A DNA stretch of 15,167 nt, taken from DATEEG01 sp035525055. Its GTDB lineage: Bacteria > Actinomycetota > Acidimicrobiia > Spongiisociales > ZC4RG35. The notes beneath the pieces were generated by a model. The model was given only the letters and a program-made list of their open reading frames with translations, had not been told where the DNA came from and ran no database searches. This document shows, one piece after another, positions 6,116-13,901 of the stretch (the first letter of the stretch is position 1; each line of letters opens with the position of its first letter). The DNA lies in contig DATLEZ010000055.1 of the NCBI GenBank assembly GCA_035525055.1, forward strand, positions 1-15,167. The letters run 5' to 3'. Made by a program: the position numbers and the translations under genes.

Positions 6116-7360
6116 ATGCACGACCGACATCTCAAACAAGTGTTCTGGATAGCAGGGATCGGTCTCACCTTGCTGGGGGGGTGGGGCTGGTATGTGCGTC
6201 TTACCCAGGGCCATCTCGACGCCAACTACGGCAGTCTTATCCCGTGGGGCCTGTGGGTCGCCTCGTACATCTACTTCATCGGCCTCTCCGCGGGTTCGTT
6301 CCTCATCTCCGCTCTCGTGTACGTGTTCGGCATCAAGCGCTTCGAGGCCATCGGTCGGATCGCCCTCTTCACCGCCCTGATCACACTGCTGCTGGCGTTG
6401 CTATCCATCTGGGCCGACCTCGGTCACATGGGTCGGGCGTGGCACGTGATGGCTTACCCCAATTTCAAGTCTCCGATGGCGTGGATGATCTGGCTCTATG
6501 GGGCCTACTCACTGCTTCTGGCCGTTGAATTGTGGTTCCTTGTCCGGCGCGATGTCGTAGTTGGGGCCCGGGGCGAGGGCTGGCGGGCCCGGGTCTATCG
6601 GGTGTTGGCACTGGGCTCCCGAGATGACTCCGAGCAATCGGGCACCCGCGACCGCCGGCTAGTGAAGATCCTGGCCACCATAGGCGTCCCGGTCGCCATC
6701 ATGTTCCACGGAGGTGTCGGGGCACTTTTCGGAGTGGTCGCGGCCCGCCCGGCGTGGAACAGTGGCCTGTTTCCCATCCTCTTCCTGCTCTCGGCACTGG
6801 CCTCGGGCGGCGCACTCCTCGTCCTGGTCGTCGCCGTGTTTCAAAACGGCTGGCGGCGCAATCGGGACACAGTTATCACATTGGGTCGTCTCGTTCTCGG
6901 GTTGCTCCTCCTCGACGTGTTGTTCCAGGTCTCCGAATACCTGATCGCTGGCTACGGGAACGTGCCCGGCCATGTCGAGGGTCTCAAACTCATATTCACC
7001 GGCCCCTATTGGTGGGTGTTCTGGGGATGGCAGTTGCTTTTGGGCACGGCTATCCCGATAGTTCTCCTCGCATCCCGTCGGACTAGCAACAATCCCAGAT
7101 TCGTATCGCTCGCCGGGCTGCTGATCGCAGTGGGTTTCATCGGATTGCGTCTCAACATCGTCATCCCGGCGCTGGCCAGCGAGGAGATTGTCGGGCTGTC
7201 GGACGCCATTTCCTCCCCCCGTCTCTCCCCGGAATACTTCCCCAGCCTGTCGGAATGGGCGCTCACCGCCGGGATCGTTGGTCTGGGACTGCTCCTATTC
7301 GGGCTCGGCGAAACGCTCCTCCCCTCCCAAAAGGAAGAAGCCATCGATGTACGTCTTTGA
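6116..7360 (+). CDS. nrfD: NrfD/PsrC-family quinone-interacting membrane subunit
   Basis: The 414-residue product is strongly hydrophobic, with roughly nine or ten membrane segments. It has the NrfD landmarks: GLWVASYIYFIGLSAGSF near 46-62, and DLGHMGRAWHVMAYPNF followed by KSPMAWMIW at about 101-126. These line the quinone-binding half of PsrC-type subunits, which carry no haem. It should exchange electrons between the menaquinone/quinone pool and the FeS subunit. AGAAGGA at 6103-6109, six bases before the ATG, is a good Shine-Dalgarno, and the gene begins 11 bases after the FeS stop. It overlaps the start of the molybdopterin gene by 14 bases. The symbol is a family name; the complex itself is not nitrite reductase. 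Confidence 0.9.
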   Translation: MHDRHLKQVFWIAGIGLTLLGGWGWYVRLTQGHLDANYGSLIPWGLWVASYIYFIGLSAGSFLISALVYVFGIKRFEAIGRIALFTALITLLLALLSIWADLGHMGRAWHVMAYPNFKSPMAWMIWLYGAYSLLLAVELWFLVRRDVVVGARGEGWRARVYRVLALGSRDDSEQSGTRDRRLVKILATIGVPVAIMFHGGVGALFGVVAARPAWNSGLFPILFLLSALASGGALLVLVVAVFQNGWRRNRDTVITLGRLVLGLLLLDVLFQVSEYLIAGYGNVPGHVEGLKLIFTGPYWWVFWGWQLLLGTAIPIVLLASRRTSNNPRFVSLAGLLIAVGFIGLRLNIVIPALASEEIVGLSDAISSPRLSPEYFPSLSEWALTAGIVGLGLLLFGLGETLLPSQKEEAIDVRL

Positions 7361-9862
7361 CGAGAAAGTCGGGCGCCGCAAGTTCCTCAAGATCGCCGGA
7401 GGGTCAGTGGCCGCGGGCGCGGTCGGGGTCACCATCGCATCCCGGGGAACGTTCGGCGCAACTGAGCACCCACTCCCTGTCAACCTGGCTGCAGCCGCCC
7501 GGTGGGGCCGGGAGGCAGGGGAGTGGGTGCCGTCGTGCTGCAACATGTGCGGTGGTCAGTCCGGGATCATGGTCCACGTTGTCGATGGCGTGGTCGACAA
7601 GATCGAACCCAACCACTGGAACCCCAACAACTACTCGAACATCTCCAGCGACTTCTTCGACGGGTACACCGAGGAATACGGATGCGCAGAGGGCGGTGCG
7701 ATCTGTCCCAAAGGCAACGCCGGGATCATGGCCCTCTACGACCCCGACCGGGTCACCACTCCGCTCAAACGCACCAACCCCGACAAATCCCCTGACGCCG
7801 ACCCCCGCTGGCAGGAGGTCAGCTGGGACCAGGCCCTGACCGAGATTACCGACAAGCTGAGGACCCTCCGCGACGGGGGCGAAGCTCACAAGCTGTTGTG
7901 GATGAGCGAGGACCACAGCTTCACCCACATCCAAGACGACTTCTGCGAGCTGTACGGGTCACCCAACTACTCGAACCATTCCAACCTCTGCGACGTCTCC
8001 CGCAAGGCCTCGTTCAAAGTGGTCATGGGCGACGAGCGCCCCCTCGCCGACTTCATGCAATCCCGCTACATCATGCTGTTTGGATGGAACCCCACATGGC
8101 CATCAAATGGGTGTATCTGCCCCGAATCCTCACCCGTGCCGTGGAGAAGGGCGCACGGCTGGTCGTTGTCGACCCCTACCTCTCCGACACCGCGGCCAAG
8201 GCCCAGGAGTGGGTCTCGATCCGGCCCGGCACCGACGGCGCCCTGGCCTTGGCCATGGCCCATGTCATCGTCCGTGACGACCTCTATGACAGGGAGTTCG
8301 TCGCCGGCTGGACTTCGGGATTCGAGGACTACGCCGCATACCTGGCAGATAAGACCCCGGAGTGGGCCGAAGAGATCACCACCATCCCGGCGGGGACCAT
8401 CGAACGGCTCGCCACCGAACTCGCCACCACCAAACCGGCACTGGTCGACACGTGGAGCGGCCCCGGCCAGCACTCCAACGGGGTGCAGGGCGGCCGTGCC
8501 ATCGGTCTGCTCAACGCCTTGATCGGTTCCTGGGATGTCCCCGGCGGGATGATGATCCCCGACAAGCGGGGCAACAAGCACGTGGCGGCCAAACCGGATG
8601 TAACCGCCGAGGAGACCCTTGGCGAGCCGCGGTTCGACCAGCTCGACACCTATCCGCTCGGCCACAAATCGGGTGTGTACGCCCGCATGTTCACCAATCT
8701 CCTCGACGGCAGCGGCCCCTACGAGCCGAAGATGCTGATGTGCGTCTTCCAGAACCCGGTCATGGCCGTCCCCGGGGGAGGGAACGTCGCCGAAGCCCTC
8801 GCCAAGCTTGAAACGGTCGTCGTGGTCGACACGATGCTCTCGGAGACGGCGATGCTCGCCGACTACGTCCTACCCGGGACCACCTATCTAGAACGCTACG
8901 ACCTCAACTCCCACTGGGTCACCTGGCCGGCCCTCGGACTGCGCCAACCCGTTGTGGAACCGCTGTTCGGGCAACCCGCCGAGTACGAGATCGTGGCCGA
9001 TCTGGGACGACGTCTCGGGCTGCATGACGGCGACGGCAAGGACTTCTTCCGGATCGGACCCCTATCCGGCGAACCGATCGACGACGTTACCGCCTGGTAT
9101 GAGGACTTCCTCTCCAACGAATTGGTCAAGGGTGCACCAGGGATCACCCTCGAGGAACTGAAGGCGTTGCCCGGGGCAGTGTGGGTCGACCCGGAAGGAA
9201 CCCGGTATCGCAAGTACGCAGCGCCAGTGCCAGAGGACAAGTTGGCCGCCGCCTGGTTCTCCGGAGACCCTGGCGCACAAGGCACCCAGATCTATGACAA
9301 GCCCAGAGAGGAGGGCGGGACTCGAATTGGCACCGTTGTCGGAGGGTTAGCCGTGCGCGGCTTCTACACGCCGAGTGGTCTGGTCGAATTCACCTCGCCC
9401 AACCTGGCCGACCGACCTGACGCCGAGGGACGCCCGGTCGACCAACTTCCTGTCTATGCAGCGCGGGACTGGCAGCCCGACCGGGAGTACCCGTTGTTCC
9501 TCATCAACTGGAAGGAAGCCAGCCATACCCATACCCGCACGCAGAACAACCCTTGGCTGCTTGAGATCAAACCTGACAACCCGCTCATCGTGCACCCGGC
9601 CACCGCCGAAAGGTTCGGATTCTCCGACGGCGACGAAGTCTGGGTCGAATCCCCATACGGGACGGTGAAAGCCCGAGCCAAGGTGACCGGCCGCATCCAC
9701 CCCGAAGTGGTCGGCCTTCAACACGGGTTCGGGCACACCGCCTTGGGCAGCAACGCAAAAGGCCGCGGCACCCGAGACGGGCTACTCCGTCCAACCAAGG
9801 CAGACGCGCTCTCCGGGATGAGCCTGCACAAGGAGGCTTGCGTCACGCTCCGCCCCGCGTAG
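7347..9862 (+). CDS. Tat-exported molybdopterin oxidoreductase (DMSO reductase superfamily, ArrA/PsrA/PhsA-like), interrupted by a frameshift
   Basis: With one base restored the product is 838 residues, normal for catalytic subunits of this group. Tat signal: GRRKFLKIAGGSVAAG (9-24). FeS region: C65, C68 and C120 are in place, but the third expected ligand is S72 (CNMCGGQS). YDPDRVTTPLKRTNP and EVSWDQAL are typical of the first Mo-bis-PGD domain. Probable Mo ligand: C215 in NHSNLCDVSRK. VDPYLSDTAAKAQEW and IRPGTDGALALAMA follow, and the C-terminal pterin-binding domain includes NPLIVHPATAERFGFSDGD. Frame A (from 7347) and frame B (8093-9862) meet at a four-C run, 8090-8093; five Cs would join them. 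Both sides remain fully protein-like, so the break is recent, programmed, or a base error. The start follows AAGGAAG at 7331-7337 and overlaps nrfD. Function: extracytoplasmic oxyanion redox, substrate not settled; arsenic or sulfur compounds are the leading guesses from context. Confidence 0.88.
8090..8093 (+). other. frameshift site in the molybdopterin subunit gene (CCCC run)
   Basis: The 5' frame reads LFGWNP then leaves homology (TWPSNG). The shifted frame reads HMAIKWVYLPRIL and continues the domain to the stop at 9862. One missing C in AACCCC-ACATGG explains both. Slippage of a Pro-tRNA back one base on CCCC would also restore the frame during translation. An ATG at 8096 could in principle restart a second polypeptide. 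Confidence 0.9.
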
Positions 9863-9873
9863 GGTTCACGTCC

Positions 9874-10200
9874 ATGAGCGACTATCTCCCCGACGTATAC
9901 CTCGACTTCCGCGACCGAGCCCCAACCGTCGCCACCGCCCTTGACCAACTCGGGCGAGCCACGGAAGCCGCCGGCCCGCTCGACCCTCGTACCCAACGGC
10001 TCGTCAAGCTCGGCATCGCTATCGGCGCCCTCGCCGAGGGGGCTGTGCGTTCCAATGTACGCAAGGCCCTCGAAGAAGGCGCCAGCCCTGAGGACATCCG
10101 ACACGCCGTCATGCTGGCGATAACCACAGTCGGCTTCCCCGCCTCCGTAGCTGCCCTTGGCTGGATAGACGAGGTGCTCGACCGGTCAGGCAGTCGGTAG
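9874..10200 (+). CDS. carboxymuconolactone decarboxylase/AhpD-like protein lacking the catalytic cysteines
   Basis: This 108-residue helical protein resembles the AhpD/CMD fold: LDPRTQRLVKLGIAIGAL at about 36-53, then AEGAVRSNVRKALEEGASPEDIRHAVMLAI. In active AhpD-type enzymes this helix holds CxxC followed by a histidine. Here the corresponding positions are E55, V58 and N61, and the protein contains no cysteine at all, so it cannot be a thiol peroxidase. It begins 11 bases after the molybdopterin gene with AGGG at 9861-9864 as a possible Shine-Dalgarno, so it is probably the last gene of that operon. A role as an assembly or structural factor for the Mo enzyme is only a guess from position. 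An in-frame ATG at 9838 lies inside the upstream gene and is less likely. Confidence 0.83.
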   Translation: MSDYLPDVYLDFRDRAPTVATALDQLGRATEAAGPLDPRTQRLVKLGIAIGALAEGAVRSNVRKALEEGASPEDIRHAVMLAITTVGFPASVAALGWIDEVLDRSGSR

Positions 10201-10252
10201 ACGACCTTTCTTCGCGTGCCGGGCGGGTCGACAGCTAGGCGAAGCGCCCTGT

Positions 10253-11890
10253 CTATAGCTCGAGCAGGACCGGAATGATGACCGGCTTGCGTGAGGTTTC
10301 GGCTCGGATCACAGCGGCGGCGGCCTGGCGTATGGCTTGTTGCAGTTGGTTGCGGTCGGTTTCTGTGCTGTTGGCGAGGTCGGTAACAATTTGGCGTACC
10401 GCGTCGGCGGCCTTGAGCAGTATCGGGGAGGGGTCGTCGGTGAGTCCGTGGCTGTCGAGGTTCGGTCCGTAGATGATGTCGCCGGTCTGATGGCTGACCG
10501 CCACTGTGACCACGACCACCCCTTCGTCGGCTAAGTGGCCTCGATCTCTGAGTACTGCCCGTTTGACGTCGCCGAATGATGAACCGTCGAGGTAGACGTA
10601 CCCAGCTTCGAAAGCGCGCCGTTCGATTCTGGTTTCCGTTCCGTCGAGAGTTATCCGGTCGCCGTCCTCGAGGACATCAACGAAGGGAACACCGGCCATC
10701 CGGGCCAGTTTGGCGTGGGCGTGGAGGTGGCGATACTCGCCGTGGACCGGGACCATTGCCCTTGGTCGGACAAGGTTGAGCATGGTCAGCAGTTCATCTT
10801 GGTAGCCGTGTCCGGACACGTGGACCCGGGCGTTGCGTCCGTGGAACACTGCCGCTCCCCTTCGGAGAAGCTGGTTGATTACCCGCGAGACGGCCGTTTC
10901 GTTCCCGGGTATGGGAGTCGCTGAGATCAGGATGGTGTCGCCTTCGGCGATCTTGACGAACCTGTAGCGGCCCTGGGCCATTAGAGATAGAGCCGCGAAT
11001 GGTTCACCTTGGCTGCCGGTTGTGATCAGGAGTTGATTCCTTTGTGGAAGCTCCATCAGTTCCTGGATATCGACCAGTGCGTAGCCGGGTATGTCAAGCC
11101 GACCAAGGTCCTTGGCGACTTCGGCGTTGCGCTGCATCGAACGACCGAAGAGGGCGATGGTGCGGCCGGTGGCTATTCCGGCTGTAACGATCTGTTGGAC
11201 CCGGTGAATGTGCGAGCTGAAACAAGCGGCAACAACCCGTCCCGGTGCGTCCTTCATGATGTCCCTGATCGGGTCGGCGAGCGAGCGCTCGGATGGAACG
11301 AACCCCGGGCTCTCGGCATTGGTCGAGTCCGATAGGAGCAGTCGGACATCCCACCGGCCTAGCTGGGCGAAGGCGGCGAGATCGGTCGGGCGCCCGTCGA
11401 TCGGAGTCGGGTCGAGTTTGAAGTCCCCGGAGTGGACAACGATTCCCTCCGGCGTGTCGAAGGCAATTCCGCAGGCATCCGGAACCGAATGGGTGACCGG
11501 GATCAACTGAAACCGGAAGGGGCCGTGATCCTGCCATTCCAGCGGTTCGACAGGGCGCCAATCTGCTTCAATGCCGGCCTCTTCGACCCTGCCGGCGGCT
11601 ATTCCCAACGCCAGGGCACTGCCATAAACGGGGACGTTGATGTCCCGCAGAAAATAGGGCAAGGCGCCCATGTGGTCCTCGTGACCATGCGTGAGCACGA
11701 CGAACTCGACATCGCCGGCCCGTTCTCGCAGCCAGGACCAGTCGGGAAATACCAGGTCGACGCCCAGCATCTCTTCCTCTGGGAACATCAGGCCGATGTC
11801 GATGAGGCAGATCTTGCCGTCCACCTCGAGAGCGGCGCAGTTGCGGCCGATCTCGCCCAGGCCACCGAGGAAGGAGACGCTTACGGTCAC
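10253..11890 (-). CDS. rnj: ribonuclease J
   Basis: This 545-residue metallo-beta-lactamase/beta-CASP ribonuclease has the expected order: FLGGLGEIGRNC near 7-18, the metal motif HGHEDH at 68-73, PVTHSVPDA with H134, VVHSGDFKLDPTP at 151-163 with D156, a beta-CASP segment (LLLSDSTNAE, ACFSSHIHR), and HVSGHGYQDE in the closing metal site. RNase J is a cytoplasmic 5'-3' exoribonuclease and endoribonuclease for mRNA decay and rRNA maturation. Length matches the family. The GTG start (11888-11890) overlaps the TGA of the upstream glycosyltransferase gene (GTGA), so it is translationally coupled and the final gene of its operon. It converges with the AhpD-like gene, leaving a 52-base gap without a convincing terminator. 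Confidence 0.96.
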   Translation of the reverse strand: MTVSVSFLGGLGEIGRNCAALEVDGKICLIDIGLMFPEEEMLGVDLVFPDWSWLRERAGDVEFVVLTHGHEDHMGALPYFLRDINVPVYGSALALGIAAGRVEEAGIEADWRPVEPLEWQDHGPFRFQLIPVTHSVPDACGIAFDTPEGIVVHSGDFKLDPTPIDGRPTDLAAFAQLGRWDVRLLLSDSTNAESPGFVPSERSLADPIRDIMKDAPGRVVAACFSSHIHRVQQIVTAGIATGRTIALFGRSMQRNAEVAKDLGRLDIPGYALVDIQELMELPQRNQLLITTGSQGEPFAALSLMAQGRYRFVKIAEGDTILISATPIPGNETAVSRVINQLLRRGAAVFHGRNARVHVSGHGYQDELLTMLNLVRPRAMVPVHGEYRHLHAHAKLARMAGVPFVDVLEDGDRITLDGTETRIERRAFEAGYVYLDGSSFGDVKRAVLRDRGHLADEGVVVVTVAVSHQTGDIIYGPNLDSHGLTDDPSPILLKAADAVRQIVTDLANSTETDRNQLQQAIRQAAAAVIRAETSRKPVIIPVLLEL

Positions 11891-12963
11891 TGCTCGGATA
11901 TGGCCGATAGGCAGGTGTCATACTTGGCGATCAGGCTGTCCCAGGAGAATCGGAACATCGACTGCCTCAGCCCGACCGGAGGCTGCGGGTGGTCGAGAGC
12001 GGTGACAAGCGCTTCGATCAGGCCACCGTCTCGGTAAAGGACTTCGTCGCGAAACTCGTTGGGAATCAGCCAAGGGTAGGCGAGTCGGTTGGGCAGCACG
12101 GGTCGGCAGCCGGCGGCGATGGCCTCGACGATTGAGATTCCAAAGAACTCCTGGAGGGCCGTCGACACGACGACGTCACAGCTCGCCACCAGCTTGCGGT
12201 AGGTGTCAAGATCGCTCTCCTCGTCGGCGATGATGCGATCGCCTGCTACCCGGCGTATGCGTTTGAGCGACCGGGGAACATTGGGTGGGCGGGCTCCGGC
12301 CAGTACGAGTTCGAAGTCGATGCCCTTTTGTACCAGCGCGGCGACGGCACCCGCGAATGTATTGGGGTCCTTGTCATGATCCCAGCGATGATTCCACAGC
12401 AAACGAGGGAGCCCGATTGGCTCAGAGCGGGCCGCAGCCCAATTCAGATCGATTCCAACAGGAAGGACTTGGCTCTTTGATGCGACCGCTTCGATCAGGT
12501 GGTCGTGGGTGAAGTCGGGAAAGTGACGGAGCAGGCGGGGTAGCGCCTCGAAGAAGGCGTCGCGGTGGTAACCGGAGTTGAATAGGACTGCGTCGGCTGC
12601 CATCGCCGACAGCCAGTTGGTCAGCGCATAGGAAAAATCTGCCTCGGTCAGGGGGGAGTCGGGATAGCTGAGTTGAGTCTCGTGGAAGTAGATGGCCACC
12701 GGTGTGTCACCCAGGTAGGGCCGGGCGAATGTGCGGAATTGCGCCAGGTCCATCATGTCCGAGGCCATTACGACGTCAGGTCGCCAAGGATCGCTGGTTT
12801 CGAGGGTGTGGGCGAGAGTGAGAGCCGAGCCCCGCATTCGCCACTTCCACCATCGACCGGGATGGGTGAGGAGTCGCACCTCGTGCGTCGAGCGGTTGGC
12901 GTACCCTTCGGCCCAGGCGCGATGTGACCCGGTGAAGTACGGCTCCACCAGGAGGACCTTCAT
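11887..12963 (-). CDS. DUF3524 glycosyltransferase, homologue of tRNA-queuosine alpha-mannosyltransferase (GTDC1/QTMAN)
   Basis: The 358-residue product starts MKVLLVEPYFTGSHRAWAEG, followed by LTHPGRWWKWRMRGSALTLA, IYFHETQLSYP (91-101), DAVLFNSGYHRDAFFEALP and LLWNHRWDHDKDP (188-200). These match the DUF3524 N-terminal domain and GT-B nucleotide-sugar domain of human GTDC1, now known as the enzyme that adds mannose to queuosine in tRNA-Asp. The second domain ends with LQEFFGISIVEAIAAGCRPVLP, the usual GT-B donor-site helix. The sugar and target here are not proven by sequence. The ATG at 12963 is preferred over the longer frame from 13026 because homology begins at MKVLLVE. It starts 10 bases after small protein A and overlaps the RNase J start. 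Confidence 0.85.
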   Translation of the reverse strand: MKVLLVEPYFTGSHRAWAEGYANRSTHEVRLLTHPGRWWKWRMRGSALTLAHTLETSDPWRPDVVMASDMMDLAQFRTFARPYLGDTPVAIYFHETQLSYPDSPLTEADFSYALTNWLSAMAADAVLFNSGYHRDAFFEALPRLLRHFPDFTHDHLIEAVASKSQVLPVGIDLNWAAARSEPIGLPRLLWNHRWDHDKDPNTFAGAVAALVQKGIDFELVLAGARPPNVPRSLKRIRRVAGDRIIADEESDLDTYRKLVASCDVVVSTALQEFFGISIVEAIAAGCRPVLPNRLAYPWLIPNEFRDEVLYRDGGLIEALVTALDHPQPPVGLRQSMFRFSWDSLIAKYDTCLSAISEQ

Positions 12964-12973
12964 CGTGGCAGGC

Positions 12974-13183
12974 CTAGTCCGAGATCCAACACTTCGGGCA
13001 CGGTGTGAGGTTTTCCCGCTGGGCACGGTGATACATGATCAGGACGCCGTGGATCCGAGTCGGGTCGCAGAACGGTTTGCGATCATCCTGGGGATAGCTG
13101 CGGTGGTGGTGAGGGTCGCCAAAGTAAGAGACGACCAGTCTCGCCGAGGGTCCTCCCGGGACCGGAATCTCGGCGGAACTCAT
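12974..13183 (-). CDS. small Cys/His protein A, paralogue of the protein at 13674-13901
   Basis: I do not recognise a named family for this 69-residue product. Its core reads LVVSYFGD-HHHR-P-D-R-P-C-R-GVL-CPKC, with C39, C62 and C65 and several histidines, compatible with a small zinc or FeS site. The same spaced pattern occurs in the gene at 13674-13901, including 14 residues from GVL to the CxxC pair. The ATG overlaps the stop of the SRPBCC gene (ATGA), and the QTMAN-like gene follows after 10 bases, so translation of the genes is linked. The conserved pattern and operon position support a real gene; the function is unknown. Confidence 0.72.
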   Translation of the reverse strand: MSSAEIPVPGGPSARLVVSYFGDPHHHRSYPQDDRKPFCDPTRIHGVLIMYHRAQRENLTPCPKCWISD

Positions 13184-13611
13184 TCCGTGATCCCTGCCCG
13201 AACGATGTCTTCGATGACGACTTTGAGATGTTGCAGGTTGTCGCGAACCGACACCAGGGTCCGGGACGCAAAGAGGTCCGGTCGGGAAAGGCGATGACCG
13301 GGGCGCAGCTCGGTGGTCAACCTCAGCTCGGTACCCCCGGTGGGGGAATTGGCGAATTGATACCTGTACCGGGCCGTGGCTCTGCCAGCCCGGATGGACA
13401 CTTCGAGCAGCCGGTTAGGCATGAACATTGTGATCTCGAGGGTGGCGGAGTCTGCACTCTTCGAGGACTGATGGAATCGTGAGCCGCGGTGACCGGGACC
13501 GGCTTGGAGAGGCTGGGTGGCGAGGATCGCCCAATTCCAATCCGGGTTGTGCTCCAGGTTTGCCAAGTAGGGGAAGACCGTTGCGCGGGGGGCGTTGATG
13601 GTGACGGTCAC
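13180..13611 (-). CDS. SRPBCC/START-like ligand-binding protein (polyketide cyclase type)
   Basis: From GTG 13611 the product has 143 residues. It opens with TVTINAPRATVFPYLANLEHNPDWNW, the beta1-helix pattern of SRPBCC proteins, continues with strands around LEITMFMPNRLLEVSI and ATARYRYQFANSPTGGTELRLTTEL, and ends in the long C-terminal helix (about 117-139). Such proteins form a hydrophobic cavity; the ligand is unknown. Family members usually have several residues before TVTINAP, and the open frame does continue upstream (LVEFTVTVTINAP) to a TGA at 13687-13689, but without ATG, GTG or TTG. The true start may be CTG at 13626 or ATA at 13677, where an ATAA overlap with the upstream stop would mirror the ATGA junctions elsewhere. 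Its own stop overlaps the start of small protein A. Confidence 0.78.
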   Translation of the reverse strand: MTVTINAPRATVFPYLANLEHNPDWNWAILATQPLQAGPGHRGSRFHQSSKSADSATLEITMFMPNRLLEVSIRAGRATARYRYQFANSPTGGTELRLTTELRPGHRLSRPDLFASRTLVSVRDNLQHLKVVIEDIVRAGITE

Positions 13612-13673
13612 GGTGAATTCAACCAGTGGGTTCCGGTCGGCAGTCGTGTTGCGGTTGTGAACGTTGGTGGAGA

Positions 13674-13901
13674 TTATGGGTTTCCTTCATTGGTAGTTCG
13701 CTGTGAGATTTCTTCACAACGGGAGCAGGCGACGAGACCCAACTTCTCGGCGTTTTTCTGATGGGTGAGCACCCCGGTCATACGATCGGAGCAGAGCGGC
13801 AGGCGAGGGTCGTTTGGGTGACGGCGGTGATAGGTGGCGTCCTCGCCGAAAAACGTCACGACCAGGGCCGAGTTGGGGCGGAGGCGCTGGAGCCTGCTCA
13901 T
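13674..13901 (-). CDS. small Cys/His protein B, paralogue of the protein at 12974-13183
   Basis: This 75-residue product has the core LVVTFFGE-YHRRHPND-R-P-C-R-GVL-CSRC with C37, C59 and C62. It aligns through its whole middle with small protein A, with only one-residue gaps after FG and after the first cysteine. No named family is recognised; a metal site built from one Cys or His group plus CxxC is plausible. The ATG at 13899-13901 overlaps the RF3 stop (ATGA), so expression is coupled to RF3. It is separated from A by the SRPBCC gene, which suggests duplication followed by, or around, that gene. Confidence 0.74.
   Translation of the reverse strand: MSRLQRLRPNSALVVTFFGEDATYHRRHPNDPRLPLCSDRMTGVLTHQKNAEKLGLVACSRCEEISQRTTNEGNP

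Noticed and set aside
5584..6528. 314-codon plus-strand frame across the FeS and NrfD genes
   Set aside because: It is an Arg/Ser/Pro-rich shadow; the other frame carries sixteen correctly spaced cluster cysteines and the NrfD motifs.
7347..9862. Calling the Mo enzyme ArrA (arsenate reductase) outright
   Set aside because: It lacks the RGRY-type segment expected of ArrA and has a serine at the third FeS ligand; similarity is at superfamily-branch level only.
10210..10249. Bidirectional terminator between the AhpD-like gene and RNase J
   Set aside because: CTTCGC/GCGAAG gives only a 6-base stem with a 23-base loop, and no T-tract follows on either strand.
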